In this document: in pieces, positions 16,794 through 26,149 of the stretch
Layout: each line of letters opens with the position of its first letter
How positions within the stretch are numbered: the stretch's first letter is position 1
From: Chloroflexota bacterium
Lineage (GTDB): Bacteria > Chloroflexota > UBA6077 > JACCZL01
NCBI GenBank assembly: GCA_030447245.1
Contig: JAUJPG010000033.1
Span: 1 to 62,822, forward strand
Direction of reading: 5' to 3'
DNA length: 62,822 nt
The notes under the pieces: model-generated
Told to the model about the DNA's origin: nothing
The model's database searches: none
Seen by the model: only the letters and a program-made list of their open reading frames with translations
Position numbers and translations under genes: made by a program

Positions 16794-18518
16794 GTGCTGA
16801 TGGTGACACGATGGTGGGATGACTCTTCGGATCGGCGGCCAGCCACGTCCGCCCCACCGAGTAGGCCGGATCGGCGCAAGTTTCTGAAGCTCGCGTCGTC
16901 GCTGCTTGCCGTTGGCTCGGCGACGGGGCTGGCTGCCGCCTGCGCTCCGGCGGCGACTCCCGCGAGCAAGCCGGCCGACGCCAAGCCGACCGAGGCTGCC
17001 AAGGCCGCCGCCCCGGCCCCGACGGCCGCGCCGGCCGTCCAGGCGGCGCCGGCGACTGCCGCGCCCAAGCCCGCCGAGGTCGCCAAACCGGCCGCGCGCG
17101 TTCCGTCCGGTGAGATCAAGGTCCTGTTGCCGACCAAGACGACAACGCTCGACCCGCACGGCGCGCAGTCGGTCGACACGATCACCTTCACCGCGACCCG
17201 TCACGTCATGGAAACGCTCGTCAATCGCGAGGCGGACGGAAGATTCGTCCCGAATCTAGCCGCGTCGTGGGAGAATCCAGACCCGACCACCTGGATCTTC
17301 AAGCTTCGCCCCGACGCCAGATTCCACGACGGCGCAAAGGTGACCGCGGCCGACTTCAAGGCATCGCTGGAGCGCGTGATCGCCGCCAAGGGCCCGCAGG
17401 CGCCGCTCTGGGCTGCAGTGGATGGCATCGAGACGCCCGACGAGGGAACGGTGCGGATCGTGACCAAGACTCCATCCGGGACCCTGCTGGCCAGCTCGAC
17501 GTTGTTGCTGATCGCGCCCGCGCGTGCATCGACCGAGGGCTTCTTCGCCAAGCCGATCGGCTCAGGGCCATTCAAGGTGGTCTCCTACCGGGAGGACGCC
17601 GACCTTCGACTGGAAGCGAATACCGACTACTGGGGCGGCCCGCCGGGGCTCCAGAACATGACCTTCCGCTATGTCCCCGAGGTCGCCGCGCGGGTGACCG
17701 CGCTCGAGACCGGCGAGGTCGACTTCACCTGGCAGCTCCCGCCGGACCAGCTCCCGGCGTTGCGGCGCAACCCCGATCTGAAGATCGACGAAGCGCCCTC
17801 CTACTCGTACTACTTTATCTGGATGAACGCCAGCCGCCCGCCGTTCACCGATGCGAAGGTGCGCCGCGCACTGGCTCACGCGCTCGACGTCGACACGATC
17901 GCCAAGGACTTGCTGGCAGGCGTCGGAAAGCGCGCGACGGCACCGATCCCGGAGAGCGTCTTCGGCTACGCGCCACAGACCCCATACGAGTACAGCCCGG
18001 ACAAGGCCAAGCAGCTGCTCGCTGAAGCCGGCCAGCCGAACGGGTTCGAGACGTCGATGATCTGGAACCCGAACTCTGGGCCCCAGGATCGGGAGCTGGT
18101 CCAGGCGATGCTGTCGTACTGGGCGGCGATTGGCGTCCGCGTCCGCAGTCAGGAGCTGGAGCGGGCCCAGTGGCTCGACAACTTGATCAAGCTCGACTGG
18201 GACATGGACTTCCAGACCAACTCGGTCACCACCGGCGACGCCGATTTCACGCTCAACCGGCTGTACCACTCGCGCGCGAACCGCAACGGGTACAAGAATC
18301 CAGAGCTGGACAAGCTGCTCGACGAGGCAGGATCCTCGACCGACCAGCAGCGGCGGGCTGATCTGTACGCCCAGGCCAATAAGATCATCTGGGAGGAGGC
18401 GCCGGGCATCTTCCCGTTCGAGCTCCTCGGCTCGTACGTCTACCGGAAGAGTTTGAGCGGCTTCGTGCCCCCGCCGAGCCAGACCCCGAGCTTCAACAAC
18501 GTGACCGTGCAGCGGTGA
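16794..18518 (+). CDS. ABC peptide-type substrate-binding lipoprotein (SBP_bac_5)
   Basis: A 574-residue extracytoplasmic binding protein. The leader has RRKFLKLA followed by a hydrophobic stretch and a lipobox-like LAAACAP, so a Tat-type lipoprotein is likely. A 60-residue Ala/Pro/Lys linker follows, then the family-5 domain: TLDPHGAQSVDT, WTFKL-like TWIFKLRPDARFHDG, VRRALAHALD, and PFELLGSY near the end. The family binds oligopeptides, dipeptides or nickel. It is the first gene of an operon with two permeases. A GTG at 16794 or ATG at 16800 can start it. Confidence 0.92.
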   Translation: MLMVTRWWDDSSDRRPATSAPPSRPDRRKFLKLASSLLAVGSATGLAAACAPAATPASKPADAKPTEAAKAAAPAPTAAPAVQAAPATAAPKPAEVAKPAARVPSGEIKVLLPTKTTTLDPHGAQSVDTITFTATRHVMETLVNREADGRFVPNLAASWENPDPTTWIFKLRPDARFHDGAKVTAADFKASLERVIAAKGPQAPLWAAVDGIETPDEGTVRIVTKTPSGTLLASSTLLLIAPARASTEGFFAKPIGSGPFKVVSYREDADLRLEANTDYWGGPPGLQNMTFRYVPEVAARVTALETGEVDFTWQLPPDQLPALRRNPDLKIDEAPSYSYYFIWMNASRPPFTDAKVRRALAHALDVDTIAKDLLAGVGKRATAPIPESVFGYAPQTPYEYSPDKAKQLLAEAGQPNGFETSMIWNPNSGPQDRELVQAMLSYWAAIGVRVRSQELERAQWLDNLIKLDWDMDFQTNSVTTGDADFTLNRLYHSRANRNGYKNPELDKLLDEAGSSTDQQRRADLYAQANKIIWEEAPGIFPFELLGSYVYRKSLSGFVPPPSQTPSFNNVTVQR

Positions 18519-18524
18519 ACGTGT

Positions 18525-18555
18525 AGACAGGAAACAGGCGCACGCCTACCTGTCT
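18525..18555 (+). other. Intercistronic stem-loop
   Basis: AGACAGG pairs with CCTGTCT, with an inner GGCG/CGCC stem. It lies between the binding-protein stop and the first permease, where such hairpins often protect the binding-protein message and lower downstream expression. There is no T-run, so full termination is unlikely. Confidence 0.5.
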
Positions 18556-18567
18556 CGTTGAGGAGCT

Positions 18568-19488
18568 ATGGCCGCCTACATATTGCGCCGACTCGGCTAC
18601 TCGACCTTCGTTCTCTGGGGCGCACTCACGATCGTCTTCGCATCGATCCGACTGGCGCCTGGTGACCCGGCCCAGCTGATGCTCGGCACCGACGCATCTG
18701 CCCAAGACGTAGCCGCGCTGCGCCAGCGGCTGGGCCTCGATCGGCCGATCCCGATCCAGTATGGGCGCTACTTGCTCGATGCCCTGCGGCTCGACTTCGG
18801 CAGCTCGCTGCGGTTGGACCAGCCGGCTCTGCAGGCCGTCGCCGAGCGGCTCGGCGCGACAGCGCAGCTGGCGGCCAGTGCCATGCTCCTGGCGGTGTTA
18901 GTCTCATTTCCGCTCGGGATCTGGGCAGCTCTGCGCCCCCGCTCGATCGTCGACGGCATCGTCTCGGTCCTGTCGCTCCTCGGCCAATCGGTCCCCGGGT
19001 TCTGGCTCGGAATCATGTTCATCCTGTTGTTCGCCCGGCAGCTTCGCTGGCTGCCAAGCGCCGGGTCCGAGAGCTGGCTGCACCTGGTGCTGCCGGCGGT
19101 CACGCTGGCGCTCCCACTTGTCGGCGTGCTCACACGCTTGGTCCGCAGCGGTCTGCTCGACGTCCTCCACGAGGATTACATCCGAACCGCCCGTGCCAAG
19201 GGGCTCACCCCACGCTCGGTCGTCAGTCGCCATGCCCTGTTGAACACGCTGATCCCGATCATCACGCTGATCGGTCTCCAGCTCGGTCACCTGCTGGGCG
19301 GGGCGGTCATTGTGGAGACGGTCTTCGCCTGGCCGGGTGTTGGCCGGCTGCTCGTCGAAGCGATCACCAACCGCGACTACCCACTGGTCCAGGCCGCCAT
19401 CCTGATGGTCACGACCGGTTTCATCCTGATCAATTTCCTGGTTGACCTGAGCTACGGCTACCTGGACCCGCGGGTGCGCCTCAGATGA
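18568..19488 (+). CDS. ABC transporter permease, DppB type
   Basis: A 306-residue inner-membrane permease with six predicted helices. It starts MAAYILRRLGYS and carries the LAPGDPAQLMLG segment after helix 1 and the EAA loop as YIRTARAKGLTPRSVVSRHALLN cut here to YIRTARAKGL and RHALLN, the site that docks the ATPase. It ends RDYPLVQAAILM and LSYGYLDPRVRLR, as in DppB. It pairs with the overlapping DppC-type gene to import peptides or related solutes. Confidence 0.93.
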   Translation: MAAYILRRLGYSTFVLWGALTIVFASIRLAPGDPAQLMLGTDASAQDVAALRQRLGLDRPIPIQYGRYLLDALRLDFGSSLRLDQPALQAVAERLGATAQLAASAMLLAVLVSFPLGIWAALRPRSIVDGIVSVLSLLGQSVPGFWLGIMFILLFARQLRWLPSAGSESWLHLVLPAVTLALPLVGVLTRLVRSGLLDVLHEDYIRTARAKGLTPRSVVSRHALLNTLIPIITLIGLQLGHLLGGAVIVETVFAWPGVGRLLVEAITNRDYPLVQAAILMVTTGFILINFLVDLSYGYLDPRVRLR

Positions 19489-20429
19489 GTACCGGGCTAC
19501 GAAGTCCTTCCCACGGCGGAGCCCCCGCCGCGGTGTCCGCGCAGTCGCCAGCAGCGGCAGCCTTGCCAGCGTCGTCAGCGCGGTCCGAGCGCGGGCGGCG
19601 GCAACAACTCCGGCTGGTGTTGAGCGCCATCCCACTCGGATTGTTCATCCTCTTCGCCGCGGTTGGGCCGCTCCTGATGCCCTATGATCCGGTCACGGTG
19701 CGAACCGGCGAGCGCCTCAAGCCCCCCGGCGAGCAGACCCGGGACGGCGCGCGGGCCTGGCTGGGCACGGACCAGGTAGGTCGAGACCTCCTGGCGCAGG
19801 TGCTCCAGGGGGCCAGGATCTCGCTGCTGGTGGGCATCAGCACCGTCGCCATCGCGGGGCTGCTGGGCATCGCGGCGGGCATCATCGCCGGCTACTATGG
19901 TGGCCTACTCGACGGTTTTCTGATGCGGCTGGCCGACGTCCAACTCGGATTCCCTTCGATCCTGCTGGCGATCCTGATCGCCGCGGTCCTGGGGCCGAGC
20001 GTAACGAATGTCATCATCACGCTATCGCTGACGCGCTGGGTGACCTATGCGCGCGTGGCACGCGCCTCGACGCTGGTCGCCAAGGAACGTGATTTCGTGA
20101 CCGCCGCGCGCGCACTCGGCGCCCGCGACGGCCGCCTCCTGGGCCGTCACATCCTGCCGTCGATCATCGCGCCATGGGCAGTGATCGCGACCGTCGAGGT
20201 TGGCCTGGTCATCATCGCCGAGGCATCCCTCAGCTTCCTTGGACTGGGAACTCCGCCGGACCAGCCCTCCTGGGGGTTGATCGTCGCGAACGGCCGCGCC
20301 TACCTGAACACCGCGTGGTGGATCTCGACGATGCCGGGGCTGGCGCTGAGCCTGGTGGTCATTAGCGTCGGCATCTTCGGCGACCGGCTCCGGGACTACC
20401 TGGACCCTCGGTTCGCGGGAACCGTCTGA
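19485..20429 (+). CDS. ABC transporter permease, DppC type
   Basis: A 314-residue permease overlapping DppB by four bases. After a ~45-residue cytoplasmic tail come a first helix, the LGTDQVGRDLLAQVLQGAR motif shared by DppC/OppC, and five further helices; the EAA loop reads FVTAARALGARDGRLLGRHI. The C-terminus GDRLRDYLDPRF is typical. No ATPase genes (DppD/DppF) follow, so the transporter must use ATPases encoded elsewhere. Confidence 0.93.
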   Translation: MSTGLRSPSHGGAPAAVSAQSPAAAALPASSARSERGRRQQLRLVLSAIPLGLFILFAAVGPLLMPYDPVTVRTGERLKPPGEQTRDGARAWLGTDQVGRDLLAQVLQGARISLLVGISTVAIAGLLGIAAGIIAGYYGGLLDGFLMRLADVQLGFPSILLAILIAAVLGPSVTNVIITLSLTRWVTYARVARASTLVAKERDFVTAARALGARDGRLLGRHILPSIIAPWAVIATVEVGLVIIAEASLSFLGLGTPPDQPSWGLIVANGRAYLNTAWWISTMPGLALSLVVISVGIFGDRLRDYLDPRFAGTV

Positions 20430-20524
20430 TCGGCGGTCTGGACCCAGTTCGGCTGTGCAGACTCTTGCGCAGCATCCGTTCTGCCCAGCTCAGGCGGAGG
20501 CGCACCACGCAGCCAGGCGTCCCG

Positions 20525-20971
20525 TCACGCTGTGGGTCCGGCCGAAACTGGCATGACGTGGAGCATGAGGTAAATGATCCATCCGGTGGCGACGACGTAC
20601 AGCCACATCGGCAAGGTGATGACAGCAATCTGGCGGTGGCGCTGGAACTGGCCCCGCAGCGCCCGCCGCAGGGTCACCAGCGCGAAGGGACCGACGACCA
20701 CCGCGAGGATCGTGTGGGAGATCAGAATGGCCAGGTAGAGGGTTCGGACCCAGCCCTCGCCGGCAAAGAACTTCGTCTCAAACAGAAGCGCCCGCGTGAC
20801 GTACACCACCAGGAACAGTGCCGCGAAGATCGTGGCGACCAGCATGCAGGTGCGGTGTGGGACGACTTGCTTTCGGCGTATGAAGTAGTAGCCCAGGAGC
20901 AGGAACAGCCCGCTGATAACGATCAGCGACGTGTTCGCCAGGGGAATCCATGGCTCGATCCAGGCCTTCAT
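20525..20971 (-). CDS. DUF420 membrane protein
   Basis: A 148-residue protein with four predicted membrane helices. Conserved DUF420 features are visible: PLANTSLIVISG, HRTCMLVATIFAALFLVVY shortened to HRTCMLVA, LAILISHTILA, and RQIAVITLPMWLYVVATGW shortened to PMWLYVVATGW. Family members (YozB, CtaM) have been linked to haem-copper oxidase maturation in Firmicutes; no oxidase genes are in this window. The ATG at 20971 gives the family N-terminus. It is divergent from the ABC exporter gene. Confidence 0.8.
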   Translation of the reverse strand: MKAWIEPWIPLANTSLIVISGLFLLLGYYFIRRKQVVPHRTCMLVATIFAALFLVVYVTRALLFETKFFAGEGWVRTLYLAILISHTILAVVVGPFALVTLRRALRGQFQRHRQIAVITLPMWLYVVATGWIIYLMLHVMPVSAGPTA

Positions 20972-21089
20972 CGGCAGGCGCCACCTTTCGCGGCGGGGCA
21001 GGTGCTTCGGGTTGGTCGGACGCGGGGACGAAGACAGCGGAGGTCGGACGTGGGCGCGCGAGCCGCGCACCGACGATGATTGTAACGGC

Positions 21090-22046
21090 ATGGATGCGAG
21101 CGACCGCGCAATAGTTGTCCGCGGGCTGACCAAGCGGTACGCCGGGCGGACCGTCCTGGACGGACTGAGCTTCGAGGTCGCCCCCGGCGAGATCTTCGCA
21201 GTGGTCGGACCTAACGGCGCCGGCAAGACCACGACCGTCGAGATCCTCGAAGGCTACCGAGCGCCCGACGACGGCGCTGTGCGAGTGCTCGGGCTGGACC
21301 CGGTACGCGATGGCCCGGCCCTCAAGCCGCGCATCGGGCTGATGCTGCAAGACGGCGGCATCTACCCGTCCATGCGTCCGCCGGAGGCATTGCGGCTCTT
21401 CGCCGCCTTCTATCCAAGTCCAGCCGACCCCGACGAGCTTCTGCGCCGCGTGGGGCTCCAGGATGCCGCGCGCACCCGCTACCGACAGCTTTCCGGTGGC
21501 GAGAAACAGCGCCTTTCGCTCGCGCTCGCGCTGATCGGCAATCCGGAGCTGGCCTTCCTCGACGAACCGACGGCGCAGATGGACGTCCGCGCGCGCCGTG
21601 CAACCTGGAAGGTCATCCGTGGCCTCAGGGCGGCCGGCGCGACGGTGCTGCTGACAACGCACGACCTGGAAGAAGCCGAGCGGCTGGCCGATCGCGTGGC
21701 GATCGTCGACGGCGGCCGCCTGCGAGCGCTTGGCACTCCGGCCCTGCTTGGACACCCAACCGGGCCGGCCGGTCTCTGCTTCCGCGCGCTGCCTGGCGTG
21801 CCACTCGACGGGCTGGCCACCGCCGTCGGAGGCGGCCGTGCCGCCGAGTCGCTGCCCGGGGAGTACGTCCTGGACCTGGACACCGCCCCCACGCCGCGCC
21901 ACGTCGCGGCGCTGGCAAGCTGGCTGGCCGAGCGCGACGTGCTGGTCTCCGACCTTCACGTCGGGCCTGCCCGGGTGACGCTGGAGGATGTATTCCTCCG
22001 CCTCACCAGTCGGAATGAGGCACAAGGCATGGTCGATGACGAGTAA
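21090..22046 (+). CDS. ABC exporter ATP-binding protein (CcmA/DrrA type)
   Basis: A 318-residue ATPase. Walker A is GPNGAGKTT near residue 42, the Q-loop is LMLQDGG, the signature is LSGGEKQRLSLA, Walker B LAFLDEP and the switch His is in LLTTHDLEEAE. A ~90-residue C-terminal extension ends VTLEDVFLRLT, as in DrrA-type multidrug or lipid exporters. It overlaps the next gene, an ABC-2 permease, by 11 bases, so the two form a complete exporter. Substrate unknown. Confidence 0.92.
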   Translation: MDASDRAIVVRGLTKRYAGRTVLDGLSFEVAPGEIFAVVGPNGAGKTTTVEILEGYRAPDDGAVRVLGLDPVRDGPALKPRIGLMLQDGGIYPSMRPPEALRLFAAFYPSPADPDELLRRVGLQDAARTRYRQLSGGEKQRLSLALALIGNPELAFLDEPTAQMDVRARRATWKVIRGLRAAGATVLLTTHDLEEAERLADRVAIVDGGRLRALGTPALLGHPTGPAGLCFRALPGVPLDGLATAVGGGRAAESLPGEYVLDLDTAPTPRHVAALASWLAERDVLVSDLHVGPARVTLEDVFLRLTSRNEAQGMVDDE

Positions 22047-22812
22047 GGACGCCTCCTCGTCCTTCCGTACTCCTCGTCCCTCGTTCCTCAACATGGTTGC
22101 AGCGCAGACCCGCGCCGAGCTGCTGCTTGCCCTTCGGCGGGGCGAGAGCGTGCTCATCACGATGATCGTCCCGAGTGCGCTGCTCCTGTTCTTCGGGTCG
22201 GTCGCCGTCCTGCCGCTTGGCCCGGGCCGGACGGTCGACTTCCTACTGCCAGGCATCCTGGCCCTGGCAGTCATGTCGACGGCGATGGTCAGTCTCGGGA
22301 TCGCCACCGCCTTCGAGCGCCACTACCGCGTCCTCAAGCGACTCGGCGGCTCGCCGCTACCCCGGGAGGGGTTGCTGCTGGCCAAGATCACGACCGTCCT
22401 CCTCGTCGAGGCGGTCCAGGTGGTGCTTCTCCTTGGAATCGCGGCCACCGTGTTCGGCTGGCAGCCGGCCGGTAGCCCCGGCCTGGCGCTGGTTGCCCTG
22501 CTGCTCGGAACGGCCGCCTTCGGCGGAATCGGTCTGGCGATGGCAGGAGCGCTCCGTGCCGAAGCCACGCTCGCCGCCGCGAACGGCCTGTACCTGGCGT
22601 TCCTGCTGCTTGGCGGGATCATCCTGCCGCTGTCCGCGCTGCCGACGATCCTGGCAACACCGGCGAGCTTGCTGCCGGCTGCTGCGCTGGCCGACGTGCT
22701 ACGAGCGAGCCTGTCCCCGGCCGGCCCGGTTCCGCTCGGCAGCCTCGTGGTCCTGGCAGTCTGGGCAGGCGGGATGCCCCTGCTCGCGACGTGGTTATTC
22801 CGCTGGGAGTGA
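22036..22812 (+). CDS. ABC-2 type exporter permease
   Basis: A 258-residue membrane protein with six predicted helices and the ABC-2 pattern: FLLPGILALAVMS early, then AFERHYRVLKRLGGSPL, in which the cytoplasmic loop touches the ATPase, and GGIILPLSALPTIL near the C-terminus. The ATG at 22036 lies within the end of the ATPase gene, giving translational coupling. It forms a dimer with the ATPase for efflux. Confidence 0.88.
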   Translation: MTSKDASSSFRTPRPSFLNMVAAQTRAELLLALRRGESVLITMIVPSALLLFFGSVAVLPLGPGRTVDFLLPGILALAVMSTAMVSLGIATAFERHYRVLKRLGGSPLPREGLLLAKITTVLLVEAVQVVLLLGIAATVFGWQPAGSPGLALVALLLGTAAFGGIGLAMAGALRAEATLAAANGLYLAFLLLGGIILPLSALPTILATPASLLPAAALADVLRASLSPAGPVPLGSLVVLAVWAGGMPLLATWLFRWE

Positions 22813-22859
22813 GCGTCTTGGGACTCTGGTCCCCCGACTATCGACGTTACAATTCCGCG

Positions 22860-23909
22860 ATGTCCTCGCGCCGTGCGTATGTCGACCATTGCTCCGCTCA
22901 ACTCCCCGACCCAGGGCTGCCGCGCCAGGTGGCGCGTTTCGTGATCCTGCTACTGGCCGGGCTCTTCACGGGCTCCGGCTGTCAGAGCAGTCCACCCGAA
23001 CTGCCCCGGCCGGCCACCTCGCCCACGGAACTGCCTGCGCCAGCGCCACTCGCCGCGCCGCCCCCGCCACCGTCGCCGAGCGCCGCGATATCGGCCGACG
23101 TACTTCCCTCTCCGATCCGACCGGTCGCCCCGGAGTCACCGACCCTCGTCGCCGCGGGGCCGGCAGCATCCAACGAAGCGGGTCGCGCTCGCGTCGCGAA
23201 CAGCGAGGGGCAGGGAGCGAACCTGCGCGCCGAGCCGAGCGCCAACGCGGCCCGGGTGAAGACAGTCCCGGAGGGGTCCGAGCTGGAGGTCACTGGTCCG
23301 GACCGCGACGTGGACGGCCGCACCTGGCGCCAGGTCCGTGATCCGAGTGATGGGGCAGTCGGCTGGATTGTCGGCGAGCTCCTGGCATCCGCGCCGGCGA
23401 GTGTCGGGCTCGCCCCACGTTCGACGCCAACGCGGTCCAGCTCGGCCCCCGCCGCGGTCACGGCCAGCCCTTCGACGGCGCCAACCCCTGCGATCAGTTC
23501 AGGGCAGGCGCGCCAGATCGGCGACGTCGACCGAGCCTATCTGGCGCAGATTCAGCCACACATCGATGCGATCGGCACCGCGATCGGCACGGTCAACCAG
23601 CAGCTCGAGGTCGCCACGAGCCGACCCGCTGCCCTGGAAGATGCCTTCTGGAGGACGGCAACCGACGCAGCCGGCGCCTCGCTGACTGAGGCGGCGCGCC
23701 GGATCCGCGCCGCCAGGCCGGGCCCTGACACTGGCGAAGTCCACGAGCGCGCGCTGCGGGCAGTCGACCGTGCCGAGGACGCGACGCGGCTGCTGGACGA
23801 GGTGGTTAAGGCCCGCGACCCGCGCCGATATGGCGCCGTCCGTACTGCCCTGCTGCGCGTCTTCGCCGAGATCAATGCGATGAACGCGGCCCTCCTCCAG
23901 CTGCAGTAG
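22860..23909 (+). CDS. SH3b-domain lipoprotein
   Basis: A 349-residue protein. A hydrophobic leader at about residues 24-38 ends in FTGSGCQS, a lipobox-like site, then a Pro/Ala-rich spacer, an SH3b domain at about 115-175 (ANLRAEPSANAARV, DVDGRTWRQVR, AVGWIVGELL), a second low-complexity spacer, and a helical C-terminal third rich in Ala, Arg and Glu that may be coiled. The SH3b part resembles that of the protein encoded at 5710-6720, so the two are paralogous surface proteins. The ATG at 22860 is chosen because it opens just before the export signal. Confidence 0.7.
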   Translation: MSSRRAYVDHCSAQLPDPGLPRQVARFVILLLAGLFTGSGCQSSPPELPRPATSPTELPAPAPLAAPPPPPSPSAAISADVLPSPIRPVAPESPTLVAAGPAASNEAGRARVANSEGQGANLRAEPSANAARVKTVPEGSELEVTGPDRDVDGRTWRQVRDPSDGAVGWIVGELLASAPASVGLAPRSTPTRSSSAPAAVTASPSTAPTPAISSGQARQIGDVDRAYLAQIQPHIDAIGTAIGTVNQQLEVATSRPAALEDAFWRTATDAAGASLTEAARRIRAARPGPDTGEVHERALRAVDRAEDATRLLDEVVKARDPRRYGAVRTALLRVFAEINAMNAALLQLQ

Positions 23910-24272
23910 CCCCCGGCCCCGTGATGCTGCCAGAGGGGGCTTGCAGCTCCCTCTCTTCGAGCAAGAGCACCGCCAACCGCTGGCAATGAGCCCATGCGCG
24001 TGACCCAATTGAGACGCGTGACCAGGTGGTCGTGACGCCGCTGTGATGCGTGCGGCCGTAGCATGACCTGGCTGTCATCGCGACGGCGCGGATGTCGCGC
24101 GGGAGAGTTGAATGGTCGAACTCGGCTTCGTGATGCTGGCGCTCGGGTATTCAGCCGCTGTCGCACAGGTGTTCTTCTCGTCGCGCTACTGTGACAGCTC
24201 TGTGATCCATGTGGTGACGGACTTGCCCTGTCTGCGGGGCACAATGCGGAAGGTTTCACCTGGAGGTGGGCG
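23910..24272. other. Intergenic stretch with no supported gene
   Basis: A 59-codon frame at 24112-24291 starts with a hydrophobic segment (LGFVMLALGYSAAVAQVFF) but then degrades into low-complexity Gly/Arg/Ser and has a poor ribosome site (GAGAG). It overlaps the tiny gene that follows and I do not call it. Nothing else is seen. Confidence 0.4.
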
Positions 24273-24353
24273 GTGCTCGATCTCGCGGTAATCGTCCTCG
24301 GGCTCGCGTGCGGGATCGCCCTGCTCCAGGGCCTCGTCGGAGGTGAGGCGTAG
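24273..24353 (+). CDS. Tiny single-helix membrane peptide
   Basis: A 26-residue frame starting GTG after TGGAGGTGGG, an excellent ribosome site at the right distance. The peptide is one hydrophobic helix (LAVIVLGLACGIALLQGLV) with an acidic end. Its TAG is directly followed by the ATG of the zinc-knuckle gene, so the two would be translated together. It has KdpF-like size and character but no kdp genes are nearby. Real translation is plausible, function unknown. Confidence 0.45.
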   Translation: MLDLAVIVLGLACGIALLQGLVGGEA

Positions 24354-24578
24354 ATGGCGGAACGCTTGATTCGAAACCACCCGCAGATGGTCAGCCAGTT
24401 CCAGGCCACCATCAAGTGCCGCGAGTGCGAGATTTTCATCGGCGCCGGTCACGAAGACAGTGTGCCGTTACCCGCTCCGGACGGCCTCGGCTACCTGTGT
24501 CGGCCGTGCTGGCAGTCGCTACGCCGACAAACTCGTGCCTCGGCGTACGTGCCGACCCATTGGTCGGCGTCGGTCTAA
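24354..24578 (+). CDS. Small CxxC/CxxC protein
   Basis: A 74-residue hypothetical protein with two paired-cysteine knuckles, IKCRECEIF near residue 20 and YLCRPCWQ near residue 51, likely holding one zinc or an iron-sulfur site. I do not recognise a named family. It begins right at the stop of the 26-residue membrane peptide. It may be a small regulator or a metal-bound adapter; no DNA-binding helix is obvious. Confidence 0.55.
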   Translation: MAERLIRNHPQMVSQFQATIKCRECEIFIGAGHEDSVPLPAPDGLGYLCRPCWQSLRRQTRASAYVPTHWSASV

Positions 24579-24667
24579 CCGCGGTCCTGACTCGGTCCAC
24601 CCGCCCGTCCGGTCCTGGGTTGAGGCGTTGAGCTGGTGAAGTTGTTTCCGAGGGTCTGCGCGGATCT

Positions 24668-26149
24668 CTAGCGCGCCTCGCTAACCTGATCCAGGTCGGC
24701 CAATTGGCAGTCGAGCCACCACTGGATGTCTCGGGTGCGGATCGCGTCTCGCAACAGCGCGGCGCGCTGTGCGCGCTCGGCGGGGTCCATCTCCAGGGCC
24801 TGCTCCAGCGCGCGGACGGTTCCCTCGATATCCGGCGCGGCGACCGAAATCGCCCCCTCGCCAAGCTGCTCGTGGGCGCCGGCCCCTTCGGACAGGACCA
24901 GCACGCCATCCCGCTCGTTGACGATCGGGCCTTCCTTCGCGACGAGGTTCATCCCGTCAATCAGCGGATTGACCAGCAGCACGTCATAGGCGGTCATCGC
25001 GCCGATAGCCTGGGGATAATTGTTCTCGTAGTAGACGCGGATTGGATCGCCAAAACGGCGATTGATGCTCGTGATCCGCTCGAATACCAAGTCGCGGTAG
25101 CGACGATACTCCGGGACCGACTCCCGCGATGGCACCAGGAACGCCAAAAAGCGGACGCGACGCTGCAAATCCGGCCGCCGCTCCAGTAGCACCTCGAACG
25201 CCTGGAACCCACGCAGGATGTTCTTGCTTGGCTCCATCCGATCGACGCGGACGATGGTCCGAACGCCAGGCTCGGCGGCCAGGCGCGCGGTGTGGCGCCG
25301 AGCCTCCGGCGAGGCTGCCAGGCGCGTCAGGCGCTCCGGGGACACTGAGATCGGGTACGCCCGCACCTTCACGATGTGGTCGCCGCAATGGAGCTCCCCG
25401 CGCGCGTAGTCGGCTACGACGCCTGGCAGCGATTCCTGGCAGGTCCCGAGGAAGTTGGTCACGTCCCAGACGCTCTGGAACCCGACGACATCGCAAGCCA
25501 CGAGCCCCGCGCAGATCTCCCTGCGCCAGGCCGGCGGCAGCAGCCGCCAGTACCGTGGCGCTGGCCAGGGGATGTGGGTAAAGTGCTGGATGGTGCAGCT
25601 TGGCGCCAGCTTCCGCACCATGGCCGGCACCAGGTACAGGTGGTAGTCCTGGATCATCACCGTCGGACACTCACCTTCACGGATGCTCGACGCGACCGCA
25701 CGGGCCAGCGCCGCGTTGGCCGGTACGTAGCCCATCTCCCATGCTTCGTAGCTGCGTAAGTCCAGGCTCGGGCCATCGACGATGTCCCACATGTAGTGCT
25801 GAAGGAACCAGAGAACGCGGTTGCTGATCGTTTCGTAGTACTTCCGGTACACCTGACGGTCGACGCTCACCAGGCGGGCCTGAATGCCGGGTGAGCGCGT
25901 GTCCAGCGCCTGGCCTTGCTCGGCCGCCCGCCGATCTCCCTCCGTCATCGCGCAAGCGATCCAGGTGACCGGGCGAGTGCCGCCGATCGAGACCAGTGCG
26001 GTCACCACGCCGCCACTACCGCGGTTGGCGCGCAGCGTGCCGTCGGCGCGCGCCTCGAACGCGACCGGCCCGCGATTGCTTGCCAACACGATTCGCTCGC
26101 TCCGGCCTCGAAGCGCAGGTCCGTTCTGTTCGGCCACCTCGGCGGTCAT
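24668..26149 (-). CDS. otsA: Trehalose-6-phosphate synthase (GT20)
   Basis: A 493-residue GT-B glycosyltransferase. Diagnostic segments: LASNRGPVAF at the start, RGSGGVVTAL in the glycine loop, IQDYHLYLVPAMVRK, HFTHIPWP, then VDRMEPSKNILRG and the nucleotide-sugar site LVNPLIDGMNLVAKEGP. It links glucose from a nucleotide sugar to glucose-6-phosphate. No phosphatase (otsB) gene is next to it; related glucosylglycerol-phosphate synthases share most motifs and cannot be fully excluded. Confidence 0.9.
   Translation of the reverse strand: MTAEVAEQNGPALRGRSERIVLASNRGPVAFEARADGTLRANRGSGGVVTALVSIGGTRPVTWIACAMTEGDRRAAEQGQALDTRSPGIQARLVSVDRQVYRKYYETISNRVLWFLQHYMWDIVDGPSLDLRSYEAWEMGYVPANAALARAVASSIREGECPTVMIQDYHLYLVPAMVRKLAPSCTIQHFTHIPWPAPRYWRLLPPAWRREICAGLVACDVVGFQSVWDVTNFLGTCQESLPGVVADYARGELHCGDHIVKVRAYPISVSPERLTRLAASPEARRHTARLAAEPGVRTIVRVDRMEPSKNILRGFQAFEVLLERRPDLQRRVRFLAFLVPSRESVPEYRRYRDLVFERITSINRRFGDPIRVYYENNYPQAIGAMTAYDVLLVNPLIDGMNLVAKEGPIVNERDGVLVLSEGAGAHEQLGEGAISVAAPDIEGTVRALEQALEMDPAERAQRAALLRDAIRTRDIQWWLDCQLADLDQVSEAR

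Noticed and set aside
20778..22307. Long minus-strand frame under the ABC exporter ATPase
   Set aside because: Antisense of a gene with full Walker A, signature and Walker B; no motif of its own.
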